Assembly (NCBI RefSeq): GCF_001005825.1 | Contig: NZ_LBHV01000001.1 | Span: 868,001 to 932,000 of the forward strand | Direction of reading: 5' to 3' | Origin: Rhizobium sp. LC145 | GTDB lineage: Bacteria > Pseudomonadota > Alphaproteobacteria > Rhizobiales > Rhizobiaceae | DNA length: 64,000 nucleotides | Shown: in pieces, positions 45,602-54,264 of the stretch | Position numbering within the stretch: the first letter of the stretch is position 1 | How the letters are laid out: every line of letters begins with the position of its first letter | The notes under the pieces: generated by a model | What the model saw: only the letters and a program-made list of their open reading frames with translations | Told to the model about the DNA's origin: nothing | Databases searched by the model: none | Made by a program: the position numbers and the translations under genes

Positions 45602-46386
45602 GCGGCCACCCTCGCCTTGGCGATTTCTCCGTGAAGCTCATGGACCATGTCGTTGAAGCTCTTCTGATACATGATCTCCAGATCGCGCGGCCGCTCGAAG
45701 GGCACCCGGTGCTCGTTCAGGATACGGCCGGGACGCGCGCTCATGACGAAAATCCTGTCGGCCAGGAAGACGGCCTCGCGCAGGTCATGGGTAACGAGGA
45801 TGATCGTTACCCCTTGAGCGGCGTGCAGATCCCGGATGACGCACCATAGCTCCTCGCGGGTGAAGGCATCGAGCGCGCCGAAGGGCTCGTCCAGCATCAG
45901 AAGCTCCGGCTCGTGGATCAGCGCGCGACAGAGATTGGCGCGCTGCTGCATGCCGCCCGAAAGCTGCCAAGGATATTTGGAGCCGACGCCCTTTAGGCCG
46001 ACGATCTCCAGAAGACGCTCCGCCTTCTCGACATATTCCTTCCTGTGGGCGCGCAGCCGGCGGCGGTGCCGCTCGACTATTTCCAGTGGCAGGAGGATGT
46101 TGTCGAGCGTCGTGCGCCAGGGCAGCATGGTCGGGTTCTGGAACGCCATGCCGACGATGGAGATCGGCTGGGTCACCTGCTTGCCGGCCACGATGACCGT
46201 GCCGCCTTGCGGAACCTGCAGGCCGGTGACGAGCTTCATCAGCGTCGATTTTCCGCAGCCGGAGGGGCCGACCACGGCGGCGAATTCTCCCTTGCCGACC
46301 TTCAGGCTGAGGCTAGAGACGGCAAGTGTTCCGGCCGCACCGCCATAGCGCATGTCGACATTTTCAATGGAAACGAGGTCAGCCAT
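45598..46386 (-). CDS. ABC transporter ATP-binding protein
   Basis: 262 residues: Walker A GPSGCGKST, signature LSGGMQQRA and Walker B LLMLDEPFGALD are all present. It groups with ATPases of nitrate/sulfonate/taurine-type importers. I start at 46386 (MADLVSIENVDMRYGG); the longer reading from 46455 crosses the adjacent repeat and is rejected. Energises import by the neighbouring permease. Confidence 0.95.
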   Translation of the reverse strand: MADLVSIENVDMRYGGAAGTLAVSSLSLKVGKGEFAAVVGPSGCGKSTLMKLVTGLQVPQGGTVIVAGKQVTQPISIVGMAFQNPTMLPWRTTLDNILLPLEIVERHRRRLRAHRKEYVEKAERLLEIVGLKGVGSKYPWQLSGGMQQRANLCRALIHEPELLMLDEPFGALDAFTREELWCVIRDLHAAQGVTIILVTHDLREAVFLADRIFVMSARPGRILNEHRVPFERPRDLEIMYQKSFNDMVHELHGEIAKARVAA

Positions 46387-46422
46387 TTGTACACTCTTTT
46401 CAAGCAGTCGCATGTGGAAACT

Positions 46423-46542
46423 CCCCCTCTGGCCTGCCGGCCATCTCCCCCACAAGGGGGAGAAAACTTGTGGCGCTCACCTTGCTCCATAAGACGGGTC
46501 AGGGGTGCGGCAGGTTAAGCCCCTCCCCCTTGTGGGGAGGGG
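46423..46542. repeat. Palindromic intergenic repeat, hybrid copy
   Basis: Left part (46423-46463) is a type A arm with GGCC-tgcc-GGCC and CTCCCCCACAAGGGGG; right part (46520-46542) is a different hairpin, CCCCTCCCC/GGGGAGGGG. It lies between the ATPase and the binding-protein genes, so it is inside an operon or splits it. Confidence 0.8.
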
Positions 46543-46562
46543 TTGGGGAGGGGCATCCACGA

Positions 46563-47594
46563 TCAGGGAAGCATCCGCTCTTCCTTGGGCGGCAGGAAGC
46601 TGCCGTCGAAGATGCGGTCGGCTGCGACATTGCCCTTGAGGCCCATGGAAATCTTCAGCGTCTCGATGGAAGCCGAGAGACGATCCATATCAACCCCGCC
46701 GAAGCCATTCTCCACGACATAGGGCGTCTTGATGTTCATGGCGTTCGCCATGGTGAGCCGCTCCAGCTCGATATCGCTGTTCAGCGTCTCGTTGCGCTTC
46801 AGAACGGCGGCAACACCCTCTTCCGGATTGGCGACGGCGGCAGCGAACCCCTTGGCGAGCGCACGCAGGAAGCCCTTCACCGCTTCCGGATTTTCTTCTG
46901 CGAAATCAGTGTTTACCAGAACGGCGTTGCCATAGAGATTCAAGCCGTTCTCGGCCATCAGGATGGTGGCGATGTCGTCGTCGGAAATTCCCTGCGCCTT
47001 GAGGTTCAGGATCACCGAGAAGGCGAAGCCGAAGACGGCGTCCACATCGCCCTTGGCCAGCATGGGCTCGCGGACCGGGAAACCGATCGATTCGATGGTG
47101 ATCTTGCTGTCGTCGATCTTGGCGACATCCTTGAAGGCCTTCCACTGGGCGAATGCGCCATCCGGCGGCGGAGCTCCGAGCTTCTTGCCCTCGAGCGACT
47201 TCGGGTCCTCCGTCACGCCCAAGGACTTGCGCCCGACGACGGCGAAGGTAGGCCGCTCGTAGATCATCATCACCGACTTGATATTCTGGGAGGAATCCTC
47301 GTCCAGGAACTTGATCAGCGAGTTGATGTCGCCGAAGCCCATCTGATAGGCGCCGGTCGCGACACGCGGGATCGCCTCGACCGAGCCGTTGCCGGTATCG
47401 ATCGTGACATCCAGCCCTTCTTCCTTGAAATAGCCCTTGTGGGCGGCCAGCAGAAAGCCGGCTGCCGGCCCTTCGAACTTCCAGTCGAGCGTGAACTTGA
47501 TGGAGGTTTCGGCCAAGGCCGGCGTCGAGAAGCCGGCGGCAAGCGCCAGCGCCGCGACGGCGGAAAGCCTGGAAAACGATCGGCGTGTGAACAT
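46563..47594 (-). CDS. ABC transporter substrate-binding protein, NMT1/THI5-like
   Basis: 343 residues with a signal peptide (about 1-28, LSAVAALALAAGFSTPALA). The first block FTLDWKFEGPAAGFLLAAHKG and FGDINSLIKF match the NMT1/THI5-like fold. Members bind thiamine precursors, aliphatic sulfonates, nitrate or taurine; the ligand cannot be read. The 249-bp region upstream (47595-47843) is AT-rich and has no TPP riboswitch I could recognise. A GGGGGC ribosome site precedes the ATG at 47594. Confidence 0.9.
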   Translation of the reverse strand: MFTRRSFSRLSAVAALALAAGFSTPALAETSIKFTLDWKFEGPAAGFLLAAHKGYFKEEGLDVTIDTGNGSVEAIPRVATGAYQMGFGDINSLIKFLDEDSSQNIKSVMMIYERPTFAVVGRKSLGVTEDPKSLEGKKLGAPPPDGAFAQWKAFKDVAKIDDSKITIESIGFPVREPMLAKGDVDAVFGFAFSVILNLKAQGISDDDIATILMAENGLNLYGNAVLVNTDFAEENPEAVKGFLRALAKGFAAAVANPEEGVAAVLKRNETLNSDIELERLTMANAMNIKTPYVVENGFGGVDMDRLSASIETLKISMGLKGNVAADRIFDGSFLPPKEERMLP

Positions 47595-47843
47595 GAATTA
47601 GCCCCCTGTCGGTTTTTTTGAATGCCTCATTCAAAGCCTTTCCCGAGAAAGCGCGCAAGTAAAAATTGCACATATTCTCATCATATTCTCACAGAGGCCA
47701 ATTTTTAAACTATCCCGTGAATATTTGTGCAGCAGCCCGCCCATCTTTCGGGCACGGTTTGCTACCATATGGAGCGGCCCTTTCCTTCCCAAGCCGGCAG
47801 ATTGTATAAGCGTTCTCCAAGCCTTCCGCTCGCGAGACCGCCG

Positions 47844-50597
47844 ATGTTCGAAATCCTCCTCCTGATAATCCTGCTGGCCGGCCTTGCCTGGCAGCGGAAG
47901 TATGCGCAGCGGCTCGATGCGCTGGAGGATGAGCTTCAAAAGCTGAGTGCCCGGCTGGCGCAATATGAAGGCGGGCCTCGCCCCGCGCTTGATGCTGACG
48001 CCGAAACGGTGACGGCTTCCGAGCCGATAGCCGAAGCCCCGGCGGCGATTGCCGAACCGGCACCTGTGGAAAGCGACCCCGGCTCTATCGAGGTCGCGGC
48101 GCGCGAAATCGAATCGGAGCCTGCCGCGCGCCTCCCTTCCCGGAAGGGGCGGGAGAAGGAGAGCCTCGAAAGCAATCTCGGCGCCCGCTGGGCCGTCTGG
48201 GTGGGCGGCGTGGCACTCGCCTTCGGCGGCATTTTCCTCATCCGCTATTCGATCGAAAGCGGACTTCTTGGGCCCGCCGCGCGGATAGCGCTCGCCTTCC
48301 TCTTCGGCCTGCTGCTCATCGGCGCCGGCGAGGTCATCCGCCGACGCGCCATGCCGCAGGTTTCCGAACGCTATAACAACGCGATGATACCGGGCGCGCT
48401 TACCGGAGCCGGCGCCGTGACCCTTCTCGGCGCGGTCTTCGCGGCTCATGCGATCTACGGCTATATCGGCCCCGGCAGCGCCTTCCTCCTGCTGGCCCTC
48501 GTCTCCTTCGCCACGATCGGCCTCTCGCTGCTGCACGGGCAGGCGCTTGCCGGTCTCGGTCTCCTGGGATCGCTCATCACGCCGGCGCTCGTCACCACCG
48601 ACCAGCCGAACGCCAATGCGCTGTTCATCTTCCTGGCGGTGACATGGCTTGCGACGAATGCCGCCTCGCGGTTCCGCAACTGGACCGTTGTGCCGATGCT
48701 CGCCAATATCGGCATCGGCGGCTGGGCGCTCGCCTATATCCTCGGCGCCCCCTCCTACGATCCGCTGCCGCCCACGCTTACGCTCATTGCCGTCATCGCC
48801 GGCACGGCGCTCTTCTGGCCGGGCAGCCGCTATGGCAAGCCGGCGGCCGATGACAACAACGGCGGCGGCTGGTTCGGGCTCCTGCTCCGTCCACCGCTGA
48901 AAATCACACTCTCGCTGTCGTTCGCGGCCGTGCTGTCGGCACTCGCGTTTATCGCCGCGGACCGTCCGGCGACCGGCGACCCGGCCTTCTCCTTCGCCGC
49001 CATCATCGCCACGCTGGCCGCTCTCGGCGCCAGCCGCCGCTATGCCTTCTGGCCGGCATTGCTCTCCGCCGCAGGCGCCGTCGGCGGCATCGGCCTGATC
49101 GCGTTGACGCTTCTCAACTACATGGCGGCGCCGGCTGCGACAGACGGCAGCCCGATCGCTCCCCTCACCTATACGCACCAGATCGCCGTAAGCCTGCTGC
49201 TCGGCGGCATCTTCACCCTGCTCGGTTTCGGCTTCCTGCGCCGGCTGCGCCATGGCGAACCGGAATTCTCCTCCGTCTGGGCGGTGCTGATGTCTGCCGT
49301 GCCGGTTTCGATCGCGACGATCAGCTTCCTGAATTTCGGCGATCTTTCCCGCGACTGGACGCACGGGCTCTACGGCATCGCGCTGGGACTGGCGCTTCTG
49401 GCGGGTGCGAACTGGCTGTTCCGTCAGACCGATCAAGACGAAACCCGCATCGACTGGCCGGCCAATCTGCTGGTCGCTGGCTCCTTCGCCGCATTCGCCT
49501 TTGCGCTCCACGCGCTGACCAACGGGATCACCACCACGACATCACTCGCCGTTCTCGGTTTCGCCTACGCCATGGCGGTACGCATACGCCCCTGGCCGGC
49601 GCTGCCGTGGGTGATGGCTGCGGCCCTTCTCACCGTCTTCGCACGCATCGCCTGGGAGCCGACGCTGGTGGGACCGAACAGTCTCGGCACCACGCCTTTC
49701 CTCAACGCGCTGCTGCCCGGTTACGGCATCCCGGCCCTGCTCGCCGTCGTTTCCGCCTATGAGCTGCGCCGCTGGCCGGACATCCGCATCCGCAACCTCC
49801 TGCAGGCGCTCGCCTCGCTCATGGTTCTGATGACGGCCGCGATACTCGTGCGCCACGCGATGAATGGCGGCGTGCTTAATGACAACGTGCCGACGCTCGG
49901 CGAGCAATCGATCTATACGCTGCTCACCGTGGGCTTTTCCGCAGCCCTGATGACGCTCGACCTCAAATCCCCGAGTCCGATCTTCCGCTACGGCTCGATG
50001 ATCGCCGGCGTACTTGCCACCATCAACGTTCTCTCGCTGCATGTCGTGGGACTGAACCCCTACATTACCGGCGAGAGCACCGGGCGGTGGCCTTTCATCA
50101 ACCTGCTGCTGATCGGCTATCTCATGCCCGCGCTCGCCTATGCCGGCGTCGCCTGGTATGCGCGGGGCAAGCGTCCGCAGCCCTATGTCACCATGCTGGC
50201 GGTCTCCGGCGCCGTGCTCGGTTTCCTCTGGGCCACGCTTTCGGTGCGACGCTTCTGGCAGGGCGAGTTCATCGCCGAATGGAAGGGTTTCCTGCCGGGA
50301 GAAACCTATACCTATTCGGTGGTGTGGCTCGTGATCGGCGTGGCGCTCCTGGCCCTCGGCTCGAAGCTCGATGCCCGCAGCCTTCGCCTCGCCTCGGCGG
50401 GGCTGGTGTTCATCGCGGTCCTCAAGGTCTTCCTCGTCGACATGTCGAACCTCGAAGGCATCCTGCGCGCCCTCTCCTTCATCGGCCTCGGCGCGGTGCT
50501 GATCGGCATCGGGCTCTTCTATCAGCGCATCCTCGTTCGCAAGAACAGCACACCGGAGCCTGAACCGGCTGTCGCCGCAGAAGAGCAGGCACAGTGA
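47844..50597 (+). CDS. DUF2339 giant membrane protein
   Basis: 917 residues from ATG 47844 (MFEILLLIILLAGLAW). An N-terminal anchor, then a short coiled-coil segment (RLDALEDELQKLSARL) and an acidic linker, followed by roughly 25 or more helices across about 130-890. No enzymatic site is visible. DUF2339 proteins are large and uncharacterised; one idea is a cell-envelope role. An ATG at 47727 would add 39 residues of no clear signal. Translationally coupled to the next gene (GTGA). Confidence 0.9.
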   Translation: MFEILLLIILLAGLAWQRKYAQRLDALEDELQKLSARLAQYEGGPRPALDADAETVTASEPIAEAPAAIAEPAPVESDPGSIEVAAREIESEPAARLPSRKGREKESLESNLGARWAVWVGGVALAFGGIFLIRYSIESGLLGPAARIALAFLFGLLLIGAGEVIRRRAMPQVSERYNNAMIPGALTGAGAVTLLGAVFAAHAIYGYIGPGSAFLLLALVSFATIGLSLLHGQALAGLGLLGSLITPALVTTDQPNANALFIFLAVTWLATNAASRFRNWTVVPMLANIGIGGWALAYILGAPSYDPLPPTLTLIAVIAGTALFWPGSRYGKPAADDNNGGGWFGLLLRPPLKITLSLSFAAVLSALAFIAADRPATGDPAFSFAAIIATLAALGASRRYAFWPALLSAAGAVGGIGLIALTLLNYMAAPAATDGSPIAPLTYTHQIAVSLLLGGIFTLLGFGFLRRLRHGEPEFSSVWAVLMSAVPVSIATISFLNFGDLSRDWTHGLYGIALGLALLAGANWLFRQTDQDETRIDWPANLLVAGSFAAFAFALHALTNGITTTTSLAVLGFAYAMAVRIRPWPALPWVMAAALLTVFARIAWEPTLVGPNSLGTTPFLNALLPGYGIPALLAVVSAYELRRWPDIRIRNLLQALASLMVLMTAAILVRHAMNGGVLNDNVPTLGEQSIYTLLTVGFSAALMTLDLKSPSPIFRYGSMIAGVLATINVLSLHVVGLNPYITGESTGRWPFINLLLIGYLMPALAYAGVAWYARGKRPQPYVTMLAVSGAVLGFLWATLSVRRFWQGEFIAEWKGFLPGETYTYSVVWLVIGVALLALGSKLDARSLRLASAGLVFIAVLKVFLVDMSNLEGILRALSFIGLGAVLIGIGLFYQRILVRKNSTPEPEPAVAAEEQAQ

Positions 50598-51247
50598 CCC
50601 TCCACGCCCTTGCCGCCGGTTTTGCGCCCTACGAGGCGCTTGCCGAGACACTGATCCCCTTTGCGACCGAAGGTGACGACGGCTCGCACGACATCGCCCA
50701 TATCCTGCGCGTCTTCCGCAACGCCATGCGCATCCATGCGCAGGAAGGCGGCGACGGCACCGTGCTCGCCGCCGCAGTCCTGCTGCACGATTGCGTCGCG
50801 GTGGAAAAGAACTCGCCGTTGCGCACACAGGCTTCACGGCTCGCGGCGGAGAAGGCTTCCAAGATTCTTGCCGAACTCGGATGGGCGAGGCCGGCAATCG
50901 GTGCCGTGGCGCATGCGGTAACCACCCACAGCTTTTCGGCCAATATCCCGCCCGAGACCCTGGAAGCGAAGATCCTGCAGGATGCGGATCGGCTGGATGC
51001 GATCGGCATGGTAGGCGCGGCGCGCTGCTTCTATATCGCCGGGCGCATGGGATCGGGCCTCTACGACCCGATCGATCCGCTTGCGAAGAATCGGCCGCTG
51101 GACGACAAGACCTTCGCCATCGACCACTTCGAAACGAAACTGTTCAAGCTCGCCGAAGGCTTCCAGACTGCCGCAGGCCGGGCACTTGCCCGCGAGCGGC
51201 ACGAGCGGCTGAAACAGGTGCTCGACCTCTTCATCGACGAAATCTGA
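50594..51247 (+). CDS. HD-domain hydrolase
   Basis: 217-residue metal-dependent hydrolase. HD motifs: SHDIAHILRVFRNAM, then AAAVLLHDCVAV (His-Asp pair). A downstream ILQDADRLDAIGM stretch holds the final Asp. It starts with GTG at 50594, sharing bases with the DUF2339 stop. Substrate unknown. The MOSC gene begins 11 bp later. Confidence 0.88.
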   Translation: MTLHALAAGFAPYEALAETLIPFATEGDDGSHDIAHILRVFRNAMRIHAQEGGDGTVLAAAVLLHDCVAVEKNSPLRTQASRLAAEKASKILAELGWARPAIGAVAHAVTTHSFSANIPPETLEAKILQDADRLDAIGMVGAARCFYIAGRMGSGLYDPIDPLAKNRPLDDKTFAIDHFETKLFKLAEGFQTAAGRALARERHERLKQVLDLFIDEI

Positions 51248-51258
51248 GGATCATTTTC

Positions 51259-52110
51259 ATGCGCGTCAGCCAACTCCACTTCTATCCGATGAAGAGCGCC
51301 CGCGGCATTGCTCTCGAAGAAGCGGAGATTGCCGCGACAGGCATTCCCGGCGACCGGCGGATGATGGTCGTGGACCCCTCGGGGCATTTCATCACCCAGC
51401 GGGAGCTGCAGGCGCTTGCCCGGCTCGAGGTGCAGCCGCAGGATGCCGGGGCCCGCATCGCCATGGATGGCCAGGGCGAAATCTCGGTCGCCCGCCCGCC
51501 GGCGGATCAGCGCATGGACGTTGCGGTATGGAAGTCCATCGTCAACGCCGCCGTGGCGGACGATGCCACGAACGAAACGCTTTCCAGGTGGCTCGGGCGG
51601 GAAGTCCGCCTCGTCTTCTTCGACGAGCGCGCGAAGAGAACCGCGAGCATCGAATGGGCGGGCGAAGGCACGCCCGTCACCTTCGCGGACGGATATCAGG
51701 TGCTCATCACCACCACCGCCTCACTCGCCGCACTCAACGCCGACATGCGGACGCATGGCGAAGAAGGTATTGGCATGGAGCGCTTCCGGCCCAACATCGT
51801 CATCGATACCGACGAGGCCTGGGCCGAGGACCAATGGGCTTCGATCGAGATTTCCGGCATCCGCTTCGATCTCGTCAAACCCTGCGCCCGCTGCATCATG
51901 ACCACGCAGGACCAGACGTCCGGCTCTCGCGATGCGCCGAGCCCCATGGCCGCCATGGGCCGCATCCGCATGTCGGCGGACCGGCGCGTGCCGGGTCCGC
52001 TCTTCGGCTGGAACGCCGTGCCGCGCGGTACCGGCAGGATCAGGATCGGGGATATGATGACGGTGGTCGAGGAGCGGCCGGAAGGCTGGGCGATCAAGCG
52101 ACGGGCTTAA
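51259..52110 (+). CDS. MOSC-domain protein
   Basis: 283 residues: N-terminal beta-barrel (MRVSQLHFYPMKSARGIAL) and C-terminal MOSC domain, similar to YcbX. The conserved Cys sits in KPCARCIMTTQDQTSG, a likely ligand or sulfur carrier for molybdenum cofactor. Such proteins reduce N-hydroxylated compounds with a reductase partner; none is adjacent. Ends before a bidirectional terminator. Confidence 0.92.
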   Translation: MRVSQLHFYPMKSARGIALEEAEIAATGIPGDRRMMVVDPSGHFITQRELQALARLEVQPQDAGARIAMDGQGEISVARPPADQRMDVAVWKSIVNAAVADDATNETLSRWLGREVRLVFFDERAKRTASIEWAGEGTPVTFADGYQVLITTTASLAALNADMRTHGEEGIGMERFRPNIVIDTDEAWAEDQWASIEISGIRFDLVKPCARCIMTTQDQTSGSRDAPSPMAAMGRIRMSADRRVPGPLFGWNAVPRGTGRIRIGDMMTVVEERPEGWAIKRRA

Positions 52111-52114
52111 CAAC

Positions 52115-52142
52115 AAAAACCCCGCCACTCGGCGGGGTTTTT
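52115..52142. terminator. Bidirectional terminator between MOSC gene and MFS gene
   Basis: CCCCGCC / GGCGGGG stem with an ACTC loop, five A before and five T after, so it can end transcripts from either side. It lies between two convergent genes. Confidence 0.92.
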
Positions 52143-52157
52143 CAATGATATGACCGG

Positions 52158-53384
52158 CTACTCCGCAGGGCGCAGGGCTGCAGCTTCCGATGGCTCGGCC
52201 TGCTGGTCCGACCTGCCGAGATGGGCGTAGCCCGCAAGCATGGCCAGAAGCGCGATGCTGCCGCCCGCCACCGCGACCCAGAAGCCGTTCGAGGCGCCAT
52301 AGGCATCGATCGTCCAGCCGGAGACGGAGGAACCGAGGGCAAAGCCGATGCCGACGCCCGTCATGGCATAGGTGATGCCTTCGGTAAGTTGCGAGGCCGG
52401 CACCAGGCGCTCGATCAGGCTCATGCCGGTGATGAAGGTCGGCGAGATGGCGGCGCCTGCGAGGAAGATCACCAACGTCAGCATCCAAAGGCTGCCGACG
52501 AAGGGCATGGGTAGCGTCGTGATGGCGGCGATCAGGCTGGCGAATATCAGGCGGCGGGCAAGCGGCGTCTCGAACTTGATGGCGCCGAAGGCGAGACCGA
52601 CCACGAAGGAGCCCGCAGCGTAAGCCGCCAGGATATAGGTTGCGGCTCCCTTCTGCCCCTGCGCCTCGGCAAAGGCGACGACGGCGACCTCGGCCGTGCC
52701 GAAAATCGTGCCCATGCCCGCGAAGACGACCACCAGGAACCACATGGAAAGGAAGCGCAGGACGGAGCCCTCGTTGCCAGCCTGGCCGGGATGCACCTTG
52801 GGTTCGGTGGATTTCTGGGCAACGAAAAGCGCTACGCCGATGGCGAGGAACGCGGCGGAAGCCAGAACGCCCGCTTCGGGAAAGAGCCCGACGCTCAGGC
52901 CGATGCCGAAGATCGGCCCGCAGATATAGACGAGCTCGTCCATGACCGATTCGAAGGCGAAGGCCGTGTGCAGTTCCGGCCGGTTGCGATAGATCTCCGT
53001 CCAGCGGGCGCGCACCAGCGCCATCATGCTGGGCATCAGGCCTGCCGTCACGGCAAGCGCGAACAGCGTCCAGTTCGGCAGCCGCCAATGGGCGGCAGCC
53101 GCCAGCCCGAGCAGCGCCACGAAGGTGATGATCGTCATCGGCACCAGCACCCTGCTCTGCCCCACCCGGTCCACCCAGCGGGAGACCTGGGGGGCGATGA
53201 AGGCATTGGCGAGCGCGAACGTGGCGGAGACTGCACCCGCCAGCCAGTATTCGCCATGGGTTTGGGAAAGCATCGCCACAAGGCCGATCGTCGTCATCGG
53301 CAGCGGCAGGCGGGCAACGAAACCGGCGGCCGCGAAGCCTTTGGCTCCAGGCGCCCTGAAAATCTGGCCATAGGGATTGGGCAT
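52158..53384 (-). CDS. MFS transporter, TetR-linked efflux pump
   Basis: 408 residues with 12 helices. The MFS loop 2-3 motif appears as APQVSRWVDRVGQSRVLVP. It diverges from a TetR gene across a 124-bp gap with three operator repeats, the classic arrangement for a drug or metabolite efflux pump that is induced by its substrate. The substrate is not known. Confidence 0.92.
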   Translation of the reverse strand: MPNPYGQIFRAPGAKGFAAAGFVARLPLPMTTIGLVAMLSQTHGEYWLAGAVSATFALANAFIAPQVSRWVDRVGQSRVLVPMTIITFVALLGLAAAAHWRLPNWTLFALAVTAGLMPSMMALVRARWTEIYRNRPELHTAFAFESVMDELVYICGPIFGIGLSVGLFPEAGVLASAAFLAIGVALFVAQKSTEPKVHPGQAGNEGSVLRFLSMWFLVVVFAGMGTIFGTAEVAVVAFAEAQGQKGAATYILAAYAAGSFVVGLAFGAIKFETPLARRLIFASLIAAITTLPMPFVGSLWMLTLVIFLAGAAISPTFITGMSLIERLVPASQLTEGITYAMTGVGIGFALGSSVSGWTIDAYGASNGFWVAVAGGSIALLAMLAGYAHLGRSDQQAEPSEAAALRPAE

Positions 53385-53419
53385 GAGGGACTCCTTGGAT
53401 TATTTTGGATGACCACTTA

Positions 53420-53434
53420 CATACGGCGCGTATA
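53420..53434. promoter_or_regulatory. TetR operator site 1
   Basis: CATACG-GCG-CGTATA: near-perfect copy of the palindrome CATACG-NNN-CGTATG, nearest the MFS gene. The last base differs from the consensus. Confidence 0.82.
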
Positions 53435-53449
53435 TGAGGTAAATAATCG

Positions 53450-53464
53450 CATACGAAACGTATG
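53450..53464. promoter_or_regulatory. TetR operator site 2
   Basis: CATACG-AAA-CGTATG, a perfect 6+3+6 palindrome, centred 30 bp from site 1. Likely the central regulatory site for both promoters. Confidence 0.85.
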
Positions 53465-53472
53465 TCAATTAA

Positions 53473-53487
53473 CATACGACGCGTATG
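53473..53487. promoter_or_regulatory. TetR operator site 3
   Basis: CATACG-ACG-CGTATG, perfect, centred 23 bp from site 2 and 22 bp upstream of the TetR start. An ATG inside it at 53485 is not the likely start of tetR. Confidence 0.85.
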
Positions 53488-53508
53488 CAAATAATTTTCG
53501 GAGTCTGC

Positions 53509-54111
53509 ATGGCGCACAAACCACGCAAGCAAATGATCGCAGAAACTCGGGGCAAGCTTGTGGCAGCGGCGCGGCACGCCTTCGCGTCCAAGGGTTACGC
53601 GAATGCCTCCATGGACGAATTCACCGCCGAGGCGGGATTGACGCGCGGCGCGCTCTACCACCACTTCGGCGACAAGAAAGGCCTGCTGCAGGCCGTCATC
53701 GGGGAAATCGACGCGGAAATGTCGGATCGGCTCTGCGCCATTTCCAGCAAGGCCCCGACCGCGTGGCAGGGTTTCGTGGATGAATTCACAGCCTATATCG
53801 AGATGGCGCTGGAACCGGAAATACAGCGCATCATGCTGCTCGACGGACCCGCGGTCCTCGGCGACCCATCCCAGTGGCAGAACCAGAGCGCCTGTATCAG
53901 AACGACAACGGCCAGCATCCAGAGACTGATCGACGAGGGCATCATTCTCCCGGTTGACGCGGAAGCGACCGCAAGACTGGTGAACGGCGCCTCGCTTAGC
54001 GCCGCTCTCTGGATCGCGGGCGCGGACGATCCGGAAGCCGCGTCCAAAAAAGCCGTCGCGGCTTTCAACGTGCTGGTCTCGGGTCTTTTGAAGCAGCGCA
54101 AGCAGGACTAG
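53509..54111 (+). CDS. TetR-family transcriptional regulator
   Basis: 200 residues from ATG 53509 (MAHKPRKQMIAETRGKL), with GGAG five bases upstream. The DNA-binding helix-turn-helix is visible as ASMDEFTAEAGLTRGALYHHFGDKKGLLQAV (split here: ASMDEFTAEAG and LTRGALYHHFGDKK). The C-terminal domain should bind a ligand. An ATG at 53485 lies inside operator site 3 and is less likely. By position it most likely represses itself and the divergent MFS gene. Confidence 0.94.
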   Translation: MAHKPRKQMIAETRGKLVAAARHAFASKGYANASMDEFTAEAGLTRGALYHHFGDKKGLLQAVIGEIDAEMSDRLCAISSKAPTAWQGFVDEFTAYIEMALEPEIQRIMLLDGPAVLGDPSQWQNQSACIRTTTASIQRLIDEGIILPVDAEATARLVNGASLSAALWIAGADDPEAASKKAVAAFNVLVSGLLKQRKQD

Positions 54112-54155
54112 CCACGTCCTGCTCAGGGCGCATGGCAGCTATTCCAAAAACGCAG

Positions 54156-54168
54156 GTTGTCCGACAAC
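54156..54168. promoter_or_regulatory. GntR/FadR-like palindrome upstream of the DMT gene
   Basis: GTTGTC-C-GACAAC, a perfect 6+1+6 palindrome matching the TTGTC-N-GACAA pattern of FadR-subfamily GntR operators. It is about 97 bp before the DMT transporter start. No GntR gene is in the window. Confidence 0.5.
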
Positions 54169-54264
54169 TACAAGGCGGCAAATGTCACGGATGACTCACC
54201 GTTCAGCCGCGCATCGCCCCATGGTCATTTCGATCCGGCATTCATTTGAGGGATCGACGTTTTC

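Noticed and set aside
47595..47843. TPP riboswitch ahead of the NMT1-like binding protein
   Set aside because: No CUGAGA or other core TPP element was found by eye.
53485..53508. Upstream start for the TetR protein
   Set aside because: It lies inside operator site 3, and the next ATG has a proper GGAG site.
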